A stretch of 64,000 nucleotides of DNA from Hypericum androsaemum. Taxonomy: Eukaryota; Streptophyta; Magnoliopsida; Malpighiales; Hypericaceae. Numbering within the stretch: position 1 is the first letter of the stretch; the number at the start of each line of letters is the position of its first letter. Made by a program: the position numbers and the translations under genes. The stretch covers positions 2,232,001-2,296,000 of the forward strand of contig OZ023199.1 of the NCBI GenBank assembly GCA_963995505.1, read 5' to 3'. The notes below the pieces were generated by a model. It worked only from the letters and a program-made list of their open reading frames with translations. It was not told where the DNA came from and searched no databases. Below, piece after piece: positions 35,577-47,478 of this stretch.

Positions 35577-35946
35577 TGTTGAGAACCGGAGTGGACCCAA
35601 GCAATACCCACAACACACAAGCGAACCACAATCACAATGAGAGAAACACAAACTCACGAAAAATAAAGGAAAAGAACAAGAGCGACAAGATTTGTTTACT
35701 TGGTTCGATCCTCAACGATTTACGTCCAGGGGCGTACCAAACCAGGAGAGATATCACTATGCACTTGGTGTTTCACTCACACTTACAAGCACAAACCACA
35801 TTTTTGGTTACCCACTCACTTAGGGTTTTTCTCTTTTCTCTCTAGCTACACACTATGGCTTTACAATGTCTCTCTTGGAGATTACAAATGAGTTACAAGG
35901 GATATTTATAGAACCAACAACCCTAGTAAGCAAAAACAACACTCAG
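35577..35946 (-). mobile_element. Probable solo or partial copia-type LTR
   Basis: On the minus strand it has a TATA box (TATAAATATCCC), a CTCTCTTGG-type R region and an end ...GGTTCTCAACA, with TG at the other side: an LTR-like TG...CA layout of about 370 bp. There is no primer-binding site next to it and no matching 5-bp duplication, so it is a fragment or the borders were rearranged. Its right border abuts the broken end of kinase fragment D. Confidence 0.45.
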
Positions 35947-35950
35947 GGGT

Positions 35951-36133
35951 AAACTTGAAGTGGTAATCGCCGCAGGTGATGGGGTCTGTGGTTAGCCGGA
36001 AAGGGTAGCTGATGTTGCGGATGTCGCCGCAGGAAGAGGCAATACACAGATCACCAAGGGAATTAGTACATGTTGGAATTACTATTTGTAATAGTAGCAC
36101 CATGAACGGGAAGGTAATTGACAGCTTATCCAT
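35951..36133 (-). pseudogene. Kinase D: 5' fragment of an LRK10-like receptor kinase
   Basis: The first ~60 codons are almost identical to kinase C ([20 protein letters not shown], then [19 protein letters not shown]). Homology stops after CGDYHF, where LTR-like sequence begins; the rest of the gene is missing. Its promoter side (36134-36995) is well preserved. It is a relic of the duplicated kinase-P450 module. Confidence 0.85.
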
Positions 36134-36928
36134 GGAATCAGGTAGCTGGTAATACTGGAGGGAAGATGAAGCATTTATTTATTTAGAGCAAGTAAGTACA
36201 ACATGGATCCAAGTCTTGACGGACTGCATACTTCATTAGACAATATTTTCGGGACAAAAATACTTACCAAGTAAGTCTTCATCCTGCGATCTAGAAGACG
36301 AGGACATCAACAAAGAAATAATTTATCGAGTACGTTATACTTTGATAGGTTCTATCTAATTTTATTAGGAGTGTAATTATCCGGTTGGATATTTTTCGAA
36401 GAGTATTATACATTTATTTATTAAAAAAAATTGTAGCAACAAAACATCACAATCAATATCGGATTCTTCAACATTTGCAGTCTATATAAATTGCGTACCG
36501 TTTTGTAATATGGGCATTATGTAGAATATATTTGTATCAATGTTTACCTCAATTTTCCAAGTCAAGCGATGCCGGAACTATAATTGGAACCGGTCTCCAA
36601 AACTTTATTGACTTTGACCGAGGTATACTGTTAATGTTCATTAATATGTTAGTGTTGACTTTACCAAGCCAGCAAGTCTTAAAAAAAGAGGTAAGAAAAT
36701 GACCCGTTGGACTTCAAGAAAACCGATTTATTCTGTGTATATCCGTGCTTCTTTGTTCAATATATATAAATTGGGTAAATTAACACCGCATTAATACACT
36801 ACCAAATTCACCTTACACCTAACAAGGGTCCAAGTTTGAGCTGATTGAATTATGGTGACTTCTATAGTAAGACCAAAACACACCTGAGTAGGTGACCAGT
36901 CGTCCGCCTTAAACCATAACGCCACCGG

Positions 36929-36959
<31 letters not shown>

Positions 36960-38180
36960 AGGCACCTTCATTGTGGTGTGACCTTCATCGCGTCAGTGTT
37001 CATCCTCCATTTACAAGAGGAAAAAAGATTGCTGGCGAATAATTAATTTCTTCCTATTGAAAGATGAATTGTTGTTTGAATTAAACTACATCGACCCTTC
37101 TTGACGTTGACCTCTTAGCTTTTTTTTGTGTGTGAAAGGAACATCTTAACCTATCTCAATTGTGTCATCGAAGATGTTTCATTTGGTAAGCCAAAAAGTT
37201 GTTTTACTTGAGTTGTTTTATTTCAATTAGCATATTAATTTGAACACTTTCTCCCGTAAAATGAAAAAAAAATTACCATGATTTTTTCTATTTGTATGAC
37301 TTGATAGACAATTATATATGAAGCCTAAAGAGTTCATTTTCTCTTTCATAATTTTAATTGAAAAATTAATTGTTCAAAATATTACTATTATGTACGAAAT
37401 GATGAGCATAAAAATAGTAATGTTATTCGAATATTCAGAGATTGCCGCCTTGTAACCTTGTCGTTACCAAAATGTAATTATCGTAATCGAGAGAACGATA
37501 AGATTCTAGCATAAAAAAGATTTGACGAATAAATTTAAATAATCGAACAAAACAGCGACCAGCTAAGTTGGCAATGAAAATGCTATCCTCTTTCGTAATC
37601 AAGGTCGAGTGATAAAAAAAATTAATTTTAATTTCAAGTATGTATATTATTGAAAATTTTATTCCTTAAATATGATTTAATAATATTTTATTCGAGACAG
37701 GAAAGGGTCATGTACCAAACAATCAAGCTCTTACCACTTATTCCTATCAAATACTTATATTAACCAATAAATGTTTTGAGTATTCTCAAAATTTGAGTCT
37801 CAAATACGTGATTGTTAAAATTTTGGAAGACATAAATATAACATATTTTATGGTCAGCTCGGTTCAAATTTTAGTTCAGGCCAAATATAAATTATTCGGC
37901 CAAGTACATCTCCATGTAATTTCGGAAGAAAAAGTATAAACCCATATCAGAGGCAATAAGCGATTAATTCAATCGAAACCCAAAGCATCCGCATCCAAGT
38001 GTTAACGACAAGGACTTGATTCTTGCCAAAAAAGTTAAGAGTTCGATTATTGCAATAAAATGTACCTTTCATTATAATTCCAAAAATCACACGGAAAGCC
38101 TTAGTCGAAGCCACTATAAATAACTCAAATTTCTCTCTTCACCCAACAAAAACACGATCAAATTGAACCTTTCAGTTACA
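36134..38180. promoter_or_regulatory. Head-to-head intergenic region between kinase D and P450 B
   Basis: The leftmost ~860 bp match the kinase C promoter (33462-34190); from about 37000 it matches the P450 A promoter. A TATA-like CTATAAATAAC (about 38114) lies 66 bases before the P450 B ATG. This copy shows the complete arrangement kinase(-) / 2.0-kb spacer / P450(+). Confidence 0.6.
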
Positions 38181-38698
38181 ATGGATCTACTCTTCCTCCC
38201 ATTGCTAATAATTTTCATCGTACCTCTCTATGTCCTCCTCCTGAAGAAGAAGAGAGCCTCAAAGAGGCTTCCCCCTGGTGACATGGGCCTCCCAATCTTA
38301 GGCCAGACCCTAGGCTTCCTCCGGGCGATGAGACACAACACGGCCGAGAAATGGCTCCGCGACAGGGTCAATAGGTACGGGGACGTGTCGAAATTGAACG
38401 TCATCGGGAACCGGACGGTGTTTCTCCATGGCCAGGCAGCCAACAAGTTTGTTTACACTTGTGATGACACTGTATTGGCCAACCAGCAACCTGCCTCCAT
38501 TAGGAGGTTGATGGGAATAGGAACTTATTGGAGTTGAGTGGGATCGAACATAAGAGAGTTAGAGGTGCTCTTACTTCGTTCCTCAAGCCCGAGGCGTCGA
38601 AGCAGCATGTTGGGGTCATGGATGAGGAGGTTAGGGTTCATCTGAAACTTCATTGGCACGGCAAAGACAAGGTTCCGGTAAGTGATTTAAGTGGATTA

Positions 38699-38915
38699 TG
38701 TTAGGATTTGTCTCAAATTCTAGACAAGTTAGTACTCTATTCTACTATTAGATAGGGTAATAATCTCCTATATATAGGGACGAAACCCTTGTAATGGGTG
38801 GCTTGGGTTGTTTGGACTCTCATAGTGAACTCTCTTCCTTTGCCCGTGGTTTTCTCCCCGATTGGGGTTTCCACGTAAATTCTTGTGTCTAGTGTTTACT
38901 CGTTTCGATCTAACA
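38699..38915 (+). repeat. 5' LTR of the copia element
   Basis: 217 bp, TGTTAGGATTTG to TCTAACA. TATA box CTATATATAGG at about 38769-38779. It differs from the 3' LTR by three substitutions, no indels. Confidence 0.95.
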
Positions 38916-39186
38916 ATTGGTATCAGAGCCGGATTGAGATTCGAGTATTTGAGATAAGAAAAAAAAAAAATTTAGAAGAGAGGCAGAGAAGAGAAGTGAC
39001 GCGAAGGAGAAAATTGGGGAAGAAGGGTTTTTGGAGAAGAAATCCAAATTAACCCTCCCGGAGCCGCCGTTCAGCCACGAAGGAGACGACCGCCGCCCCG
39101 AGTCCACCTCCGTCGACCGTCCAGCCCGCAGCAGCTCCGCCACCCATAGATCGGAGCTGACGGCGGTGAGAAGAGAAGAATCGTCG

Positions 39187-39250
39187 AGGAGAGAGAGAGA
39201 GCTCGAGGAGAGAGAGAGCTCGAGGAGAGAGAGAGCTCGGGGAGAGAGCT
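39187..39250 (+). repeat. GAGAGAGAGCTC tandem repeat in the copia leader
   Basis: About three units of CTCGAGGAGAGAGAGAG in a strikingly GC-rich leader segment (39050-39500) that contrasts with the AT-rich coding part of the element. An open frame across it lacks any ATG and is not called as a gene. Confidence 0.7.
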
Positions 39251-39543
39251 CACGAACCCGAGCTCACTGCTGCTCGCTCATCGCCTGGAGCCGCTGCTGC
39301 CCGGCACCGCCGCTGCCTGCTGTCCGTGAGCAAGAAGGAGGATCGACGGCGGAAGGAGAAAATCGGGGAGAGAGAGAGAAGGAGGTTTCGGGGGAGATCG
39401 AAACCCGCGGTGACCGACCCAACCGTCCCCGTGCTCTGCTGACCGAGGCCGAGTCGTCCTCCAGCCGCTCAGCCGCCCCCCGTGGTGGTCCCGCCATCAG
39501 CCACGTTTTTGGGGGAGTTTTGGGTTGAAAAACCCTATTCCCG

Positions 39544-39619
39544 AGTTGACTTGGTCAACTGTTTGACTGGTCAACATTTTGACTAGTCAACAGTTGACTG
39601 GTTGACCAAAAGTCAACTG
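39544..39619 (+). promoter_or_regulatory. W-box cluster in the copia leader
   Basis: Within 76 bases there are five TTGAC and four GTCAA cores, arranged largely as inverted pairs (TTGACTGGTCAA, TTGACTAGTCAA). TTGAC(C/T) is the core of the W-box bound by WRKY factors. It lies downstream of the LTR promoter, in the untranslated leader. Regulatory role is inference. Confidence 0.55.
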
Positions 39620-39682
39620 TTTTGGCTGATTTTAGTTTTCTAACTTGTTTTGGGCAGATTTCTTGGTTCGAGTTATTTCAGG

Positions 39683-42600
39683 ATGACTTCGATGAAGTAC
39701 GAGATTCCTCAGTTAACGAGGAAAACTAATTTTTCCTTGTGGCAGGTGAAGATGCGCGCTATTCTGACACATTTAGAGTTGGATGAGACTCTACTTGATG
39801 AGAAGTCGATGCCTTCGAGTTGGGATGATGCGATGAAAGCGTCAAAGAATCGCAAGGCTGTGAGTCAGATTCAGCTACATTTGTCAGATGATATTTTGCG
39901 GGACGTGTTGAAGGAGACAATAGCTTCCTCTTTGTGGACAAAGCTTGAAAAGTTGTGCATGCCCAAGAGTTTGACCAACAAACTGTGCTTGAAGCAACGA
40001 CTGTTTTCCATCCGGATGCAAGAAGATAAGTCTGTTCATGACCACCTTAATGAATTTAAGGATATAGTGGCTGATCTTAGAACTCTGGATGTGAAGTATG
40101 ATGATGAAGATTTGGCTTTATTGTTATTGTGCTCGTTGTCTGTTTCTTATCAGCAATTCAGGGATACTCTGTTGTTCAGTCATGATACTCTGAGTTGGGA
40201 TGATGTTCATGATTCGCTCTTGGAGAAAGAGAGAATTGATAAGCACACTGTTAGTTCCTCTGAAAATAGCCAAGGGACTGGCTTGGTCATGAGAGGGAGG
40301 TTTGAAGAGAGGAATGCTAAGTCTGGTTCGAAGAAGAAGAGCAGAAGCAAATCAAGGTCAAGGCAAAAAGATAAGACTTGTTTCAATTGTCATAAGGTTG
40401 GGCATATTAAATAGTTCTGTCCGGAGTTGAAGAACAAAAAGAAGGGCGAGAAGTCCAGTGCTCCGAAAGGAGAAAGTTCTGATAGCGGCAGTGCTAGTGT
40501 TGCCACCACCACTCAGAAAGAAGAATCTGATGGAGACCTTGTGTCTGTGATTGATGGGAAGTCAAAAGTTGATGCTGATTGGATCCTTGATTCTGCTTGT
40601 ACGTTTCATATGTGTCCTATCAGGGACTGGTTTTCAACATATGAACGTGCGGAGGGTAATGTTCTAATGGGAAATAATTTTGTCTGCAAGGTTGTTGGTA
40701 TTGGCACAGTGAAGATCAAGATGCATGATGGTGTCATTCGAACCTTGACGAATGTGAGGCATATCCCTGATTTGAAGCGGAACTTGATTTCGCTGAGTAC
40801 TCTTGATACATTGGGGTACAAGTATACCGGAGAAGGTGGAGTTCTTCATGTGAGTAAGAACTCATTAGTGCATATGAAGGCCAAAAAGGAGGTTGGGAAT
40901 CTGTATGTTTTGCAGGGTTCTACAGTTACAGGGACTGCTGCTGCTGTTGCATCTGGCTCGTTGACAGATTCTGAGAATACCTCATTGTGGCATATGCGAC
41001 TTGGTCACATGAGTGAGAAAGGCATGACCGAGCTAAATAGGAGAGGATTATTATGTGGACAGGGTATTGGGAAGCTGGAATTTTGTGAGCACTGCGTGTT
41101 TGGCAAGCAGAAGAAAGTCAGTTTTCAGAAAGGTGTGCACACTACAAAGGGAAAACTTGACTATGTTCATTCTGATCTTTGGGGACCATCTCAAGTTGCA
41201 ACAAAGAATGGTTCCAAGTATATGCTGACTATTATTGATGATTATTCGAGGAAGGTGTGGACGTTCTTCTTGAAGAGCAAGGATCATGTCTTTGTCACTT
41301 TCAAGCAGTGGAAGACTATGATTGAGAAGCAGATTGGGAGAGATGTCAAGCATCTCCGCACAGACAATGGATTAGAGTTTTGCTCTAGTTGGTTTGATGA
41401 GTTCTGCAAGAATGAGGGTATTGTCAGGCATAAGACAATCCCTGGTACACCTCAACAGAATGGAGTCGCTGAAAGAATGAACAGAACTTTGTTGGAAAAA
41501 GTTCGTTGTATGCTGTCAAATGCTGGTTTGCCTAAGTCGTTTTGGGCTGAGGCTGCTTCCACTGCCTGTCACCTTGTTAATCGTTCACCTCATGCATCAC
41601 TTGATGGCAAGGTACCTGAAGAATTGTGGTCTAGAAATCCTCCTAATTATGCTGATTTGAAGATATTTGGGTGTCCTGCCTATGCTCATATGAATAATGG
41701 CAAGTTAGAGCCAAGATCTGTGAAATGTATCTTCCTTGGCTATGCTTCTGGAGTGAAGGGATACAAGTTGTGGTGTCCCGAGCTGTCTAAGGTCTTGTTG
41801 AGTAGGAATGTTATTTTCAAAGAGACAGACATGCTGAGTAAGAGGGAGGATGTTTCTTCACCTGGTGTTTCTAGTGCTCCAATTGTGGACTTGCAAAAGT
41901 CAAAAGTGCAGGTGGAGTTTGATGCTGATCCAGAAGCGAGTTCCTCCTATGATGTTGATTGCCATGAAACTACTCATGGTGGGTTGTCTGATGAAGCTGA
42001 GAATGTTGGCACAGTTGAGAGGGAGCCAGCATATTCCATTGCTAAAGACAGGCCCAGAAGAATGATCAGGCCTCCACAGAAGTTTGGTGAGGCTGATATT
42101 GTTGCTTTTGCCCTGAATGTGGCAGAAGAAGTTGATAGCTGTGAAGAACCGTCTAGTTACTCAGATGCTGTGAAGTCGAAAGACTCTGATAGATGGTTGG
42201 TTGCTATGGAGGAAGAGATGGAATCTCTTCACAAGAACAAGACTTGGGAGATTACTAAGCTGCCTAAGGATAAGAAGGTTGTCAGTTGCAAGTGGGTATT
42301 CAAGAAGAAAGATGGTATACCTGGAGTTGAAGAGCCTAGATACAAGGCTAGGCTAGTGACTAGAGGATATAGTCAGATTCCTGGTGTGGACTTTAATGAG
42401 GTATTTTTACCAGTTGTGAAGCATACCTCGATTCGTTCTCTTCTTGGTATTGTCGCTATGCAGGATCTGGAGCTTGAACAGCTTGATGTGAAGACAGCTT
42501 TCTTGAATGGAGAGCTTGAGGAGAGGATTTATATGGCACAACCTGAGGGTTTTCATGTTGAAGGCAAAGAAGACCATGTGTGCTTGTTGAAAAAGTCCTT

Positions 42601-43702
42601 GTATGGCCTTAAGCAATCTCCGAGGCAGTGGTATAAAAGGTTTGATTCCTTTATGATTTCTCATAGTTATGAGAGGAGCAAGTATGATAGTTGTGTTTAC
42701 CTGAAAAGGCTACGCGATGGTTCCCAAGTGTATTTGCTCCTGTATGTGGATGACATGTTAATTGCTGCAAGTGACAAAGGAGAGGTGAGAAAGCTCAAAG
42801 CTCTGTTGAGTAGCGAGTTTGAGATGAAAGATTTGGGTCCTGCTAAGAAGATTCTTGGTATGGAGATTGCCAGAGATAGAGGATCAAGAAAATTATTTCT
42901 GAGCCAGGAAAGTTACATTGAAAAGGTACTTGACAGGTTTGATGTGACTGGTAATCCTGTGAGTACTCTTCTTGGTACACATTTTCAGCTTTCGTCTGCT
43001 TTATCTCCACAATCAGCTGCTGAGGTCGATTACATGTCTGGTGTTCCATACTCCAATGCTGTTGGTTCTCTGATGTATGATATGGTTTGCACACGCCCGG
43101 ATTTGGCCTATGCTGTGAGTGTCGTTAGCAGGTTTATGGCAAATCCTGGAGAAGGTCATTGGAGAGCAGTGGAGTGGATTATGAGGTACTTGAAGGGTAC
43201 CAAAGGCGTGTGTCTACAGTTTGGAAGCACCAATGATGGAGTTGTTGGTTTCGTTGATTCAGATTATGCTAGAGACCTTGATAAGTCTAGGTCCTTGTCT
43301 GGATATGTCTTCACTCTTGGAGGATGTGCTATCAGTTGGAGAGCTTGTCTACAGGCCACAGTGGCGTTGTCTACCACTGAGGCGGAGTACATGGCTATAA
43401 CTGAAGGTGTGAAGGAGGCTATCTGGTTGAAAGGTTTCTTCAGTGAAATCTGTGAGAAGCTGCAGGTCAGTACAGTGTACTGTAATAGTCAAAGTGCTAT
43501 CCATCTCACGAGGGATGCTATGTATCATGAGAGGACGAAGCACATTGATGTGAGGTACCACTTCATTCGGGAGCATGTTGCTCAAGGTGACATTGTTGTG
43601 AGCAAGGTCGGTACCAAGGACAATCCTGCAGACATGTTGACGAAGCCGCTTTCTGGTGCTAAGTTCGAGCATTGCTTGGACTTAGTAAGTGTTCGTGCTT
43701 GA
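39683..43702 (+). pseudogene. Copia Gag-Pol polyprotein with one in-frame stop
   Basis: One frame of 1340 codons from the ATG at 39683 (MTSMKYEIPQL, the usual Gag start), broken only by TAG at 40412-40414. That stop falls inside the Gag zinc knuckle, between the His and the last Cys of CX2CX4HX4C. Downstream in the same frame: protease ([11 protein letters not shown]), integrase zinc finger (LWHMRLGH...CEHC), integrase catalytic core ([22 protein letters not shown]), reverse transcriptase ([16 protein letters not shown]) and RNase H ([26 protein letters not shown]). No other break. Without suppression of the stop only a truncated Gag is made. Confidence 0.93.
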
Positions 43703-43784
43703 TGATGATTGCCCTTAGGGGCTGGTGGTGAAGGTAGAGCAGCGTTGATGTTGGAGTCATAGAATTTGGTCCAAGGTGGAGATT

Positions 43785-44001
43785 TGTTAGGATTTGTCTC
43801 AAATTCTAGACAAGTTAGTATTCTATTCTACTATTAGATAGGGTAATAATCTCCTATATATAGGGACGAAACCCTTGTAATGGGTGGCTTGGGTTGTTTG
43901 GACTCTCATAGTGAACTCTCTCCCTTTGCCCGTGGTTTTCTCCCCGATTGGGGTTTCCACGTAAATTCTTGTGTCTCGTGTTTACTCGTTTCGATCTAAC
44001 A
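43785..44001 (+). repeat. 3' LTR of the copia element
   Basis: 217 bp, identical to the 5' LTR except for three substitutions. It is followed immediately by the GATTA target duplication. Confidence 0.95.
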
Positions 44002-44332
44002 GATTAATACTTGAATCAGAGTATTTGGGTTTTTTTCTATACAAATCCTACATCTTAAGTTCTTTTGCAATGATATTTAGCAACTTTTTATCTTAATATC
44101 TTGAGTCGGAAATAGAGACTCTAACTGATATTAATGCAGTTCTATTTGTAGCCACACGTGACGCTCGTTTTGTGGCATACTACTAGCACGTGATATGTTA
44201 ACAACTAGAATTTATAGAACATACATAGCCCTTTGTATCATTGTTTTGAAAACTACTCACACTCATACCCGGTCATTTTTATACAAAACCTGAATGGTGG
44301 TTGACGAGTTACACCAGTCGGTCAAGTTCAAA

Positions 44333-45102
44333 TTATTATTTTTAAAAATGACCCGGAGGCCGGCCCGGGATTCTTCCCGTCCTCTGGGTCGACCGGTCAG
44401 ACCGGTTAGACTGCCGGTCAGACCAGTACTATTTTTAAACTATACATAATAATGGGCCAGGAATTCTTCTAGAATTAACCTTTGTCACTTTCCTTCACCC
44501 ACCTTCTTCATCCACTCTTTCTTATTCTATCCACCTCTTCCTTTTCTGTTCCATGATGTCTCCTCCACCTACCCCCTCCACGGGCTCCTCCACCCATCCT
44601 CTTCCATGGCTTCACCCACATGCTGTCTCCTCCTCCACCTACGCCGGTGGGTCACCAGGGTGAATGGGGACTATCTATTTCAAAAAAGTGAAAAGGTCTA
44701 GAATCATTAATTTGGGGAAAAATTAAGGGTTTGTGGAAGATCGATTACAAAATCTAGAATCACCAATTTGGGGGAAAGGGTTATTCGTTTTGGGTTTAAC
44801 TGAAATTGTGAAGCAAATCGTCAGAAGTTGTTTTGTGTTTTCAGATTTGTTCTTTGGGCGAAAATGTGTGATGGAGGCGAGTCGATTTGGGTAAAAATCT
44901 GATTTTTTGTTTCCAAGTTTACCCCTCAACCTTACGAACCAGATTTTTCTGGGTCAAAAATCTGAGCCAACTATCCGGTCTAACCAGAAATCCTCCGATT
45001 CGTTAGGTTAGCGTACGTACATGATTTTCTGACCCGCTTAATGTTCTGATTCATGGTCCGATCAGTTGGACTGCCGATCGGACCACCATCTCGAAAACAA
45101 TG
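44333..45102. mobile_element. hAT-like non-autonomous element in P450 B intron 1
   Basis: A 770-bp insert absent from P450 A, flanked by GTTCAAA (44326-44332 and 45103-45109), where P450 A has this motif once. The ends are rich in CCGGTCAGACCGGTT-type motifs and imperfectly inverted (left TTATTTTTAAAAATGACCC; right on minus CATTGTTTTCGAGATGG). Similar ends occur near 780, 56850 and 57690, so it belongs to a dispersed family. TSD of 7-8 bp suggests hAT. Confidence 0.65.
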
Positions 45103-45844
45103 GTTCAAACTGCTCAATTTTTTTTGAACTGTTATATTTAAAGTGATTAAATTAGAATTTTTGATATTTGTAAATGTTAAACTTTATGATAAAATTTGAA
45201 AATATTAGAACTATTTTATATTTTAATACTAAACATAACTAATAATATAATATTGTTATAACAAATCTCTGGTCTGATCGGTCTGACCAGAAAAAGAGAA
45301 AATGGTTCACTTCCCGACCAATTTAAAATGTTAAATGAGATTCTACTGGATATTAAAATTCTAACAATTTGACTCATACAGGCTATGCTGCTGATGAAAA
45401 CACTCACATTCAGCGTTATGAACTCACTAATCATTGGACTAGAATAAGGGAAGCAAAGGGACACACTGGTCAAGCTATTCCAAGACTTGATGGAACAGAT
45501 GCTAGCAATACCAACCAATCTCCCCTTTACAAGATTCAACAATGCCCTAGGAGTATATACCAAGGTCAGAAGATCAATTATGGGTGTCATACATCAGAGG
45601 AGAAAACTGTTGGAAGCTGGCCAAAATCCTAAAAAAGATCTAATTTCGAGCTTGATTGTTCTGAGAGATGGGGACACTTTGGAGCCCTTGTCCGATGAGG
45701 AAATCGTGGACAATGTCATCCTTGTAATGATTGCCGGCCATGGCACTTCGTCCATTCTTCTTTCTTTCTTGATTAGGGTTTTAGCCAAGGAGTCGTCTGT
45801 TCATGCCGCTGTTCTTCAGGGTACGTCCACTTTTTAGACATTTC

Positions 45845-46005
45845 ATGTGTTGAGACCTGAGTGCAATGTTTTGGGTTAATGAGAGGTTTCGAGTTCGAGT
45901 CATTCGAGATGCAAGAGTGTTAAGCATTGCCACTCTCGATCCTTAAAAAAAACAATGTTAAATACTTGAGAAAACATTGTTATCTTTCAAAAGTCTACCC
46001 GGTCG
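45845..46005 (+). mobile_element. SINE remnant in P450 B intron 2
   Basis: The same insertion as in P450 A intron 2, with B-box-like GAGTTCGAGTC near 45890. The internal duplication seen in copy A is partly lost here. Confidence 0.55.
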
Positions 46006-46763
46006 ATCTAGTATATTTCTGGATAGAGGGTGGTGTAAAAAATAGAATGGACCACGCATAACCAAGAGTGAATTTTAGGTCATTTAACTACATAATGAGA
46101 AATTGGTAGATTAGAGTTTAATCTAATCCCTTAAAATTATATTTGAAAGCTTGAATTTAATTAGAATTGATGACAATAAAAAAAATCTTTTCGGTGCAGA
46201 GCAAGAGGTGATAGCAGCAAGCAAAGGCCCCGGAGAGGTTCTAACATGGGAAGATCTAGCCAAAATGAAATACACATGGAGAGTGGCCATGGAGTGCCTA
46301 AGGATGAACCCTCCTGTCTTTTGTTCCTTTAGGACGGTTCTGAAAGACTTCGAATATGAGGGCTACCTTATTCCCAAAGGATGGCAGGTAATGTATATTT
46401 ATACTCTTCAAATTGCATACAAGTAATAACTAGATCAAGTTTTAGGATTCGAGTTCTATTCCCCACAATATTTAGTTATTGTTGGAGTATGAATCTAATA
46501 GACTACACTTAGTGATTGATATGAAGATTTTAATATGATATTTAATATTGTTTTAAAAGTTATGGTATGATTGATGGTCTAATCAATTGGATCACGACAT
46601 TGGTACCAAATCATTTTTATGAAACTCGTTCGGTGGTTGGACATGTAGTCGACCCAATTAACCACCAATTCAACCAATTAGACCAACTAGTTCACTCGGT
46701 TAGACCAATCGGTTAAGACTAAACTACCAAAACCTGTTTGTCTCAAAACACTATTCTTTTTTG

Positions 46764-47478
46764 GGGAAATTACTATGTAGCCCATCGGATTTGCTTTTAT
46801 ATACTCAAAATTCTCCCCGGTTTACAAAATATATACCGACGTTTCTCTAGTTTGCTTTTATTCCTTCGTCGCATCGATTTTCGTGTCCAACGGATCGAGC
46901 CCCCCGACGTTCCCATCCTCTTACCATCGAACAGAGGTTACCGCCGTCAGATTGCCAGGCGTGTACGATGAGGAAGTGGCTGGGGGACCTCTGTCAAGGA
47001 GCTTACCTCCTCGGGATCTGGTGCGGGAAATGGTTCTGGTTCGAGCGCCGGTTCAGGATCGACGATGTGGAGTTCAACACTAAGCCCAAAATTTATGTCG
47101 CCGTCAACGCCGTTGGCCTACGCTCATGGCCTTGCAATATCGCCGTCACCGTCATTGCCCCCTACCGACACCAAGCCCAAAATTCTCGTCGCCGTCGCCG
47201 TGTTGGTAGGAGATTTACGTGGGTAGGAGATAAAATCGATTTCCATTTGTGATTAACATGGGTAGGAGATAAAAGAAGATGATGATGTCACAAGCAGGAG
47301 GTCGATTTTTTGTTTTTTGTTCAAGGGATATTTTTGTCATTTCAATGACAAAAAAAAATTCATTTAGGGACCCGAAAGTATAATAAAAGCAAACTAAAGG
47401 GACGTCGGCATGTATTTTACAAATAGGGAGAACTTTTGAGTATATAAAAGCAAACCCGAGAAGGTACAGAATAATTTC
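46764..47478. mobile_element. Mutator-like MITE in P450 B intron 3
   Basis: A 715-bp insert absent from P450 A. Terminal inverted repeats of about 95 bp: the left end GGGAAATTACTATGTAGCCC leads into TTTGCTTTTATATACTCAAA; the right end on minus gives GAAATTATTCTGTACC, then TTTGCTTTTATATACTCAAA. Near-identical flanks TCTTTTTTG / TCTTTTTTTG serve as the 9-10 bp target duplication. The inner part is GC-richer and has no transposase; its small ORFs are not called. Confidence 0.82.

Larger units (their letters stand above)
38699..44001 (+). mobile_element. Full-length Ty1/copia LTR retrotransposon in P450 B intron 1
   Basis: A 5.3-kb element. LTRs at 38699-38915 and 43785-44001 (217 bp each, TG...CA) differ at three sites. 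Target duplication GATTA (38694-38698, 44002-44006). The PBS (TGGTATCAGAGCC, 38918-38930) matches initiator Met-tRNA. A polypurine tract (AAGGTGGAGA) lies directly before the 3' LTR. Order protease-integrase-RT-RNase H defines copia. Gag style (IPQLTRKTNFSLWQVKM) resembles the Tork/Tnt1 lineage. The host sequence on either side joins exactly to the sequence of P450 A intron 1. Confidence 0.97.

Noticed and set aside
39031..39528. 165-codon open frame in the copia leader
   Set aside because: It has no ATG; the frame opens at a TTG. Its Arg/Ser/Glu-rich composition is produced by GAGAGA and CGG repeats.
46883..47252. Overlapping small frames within the intron 3 MITE
   Set aside because: Arg/Val-rich frames without family signature; reported only as a possible captured fragment.
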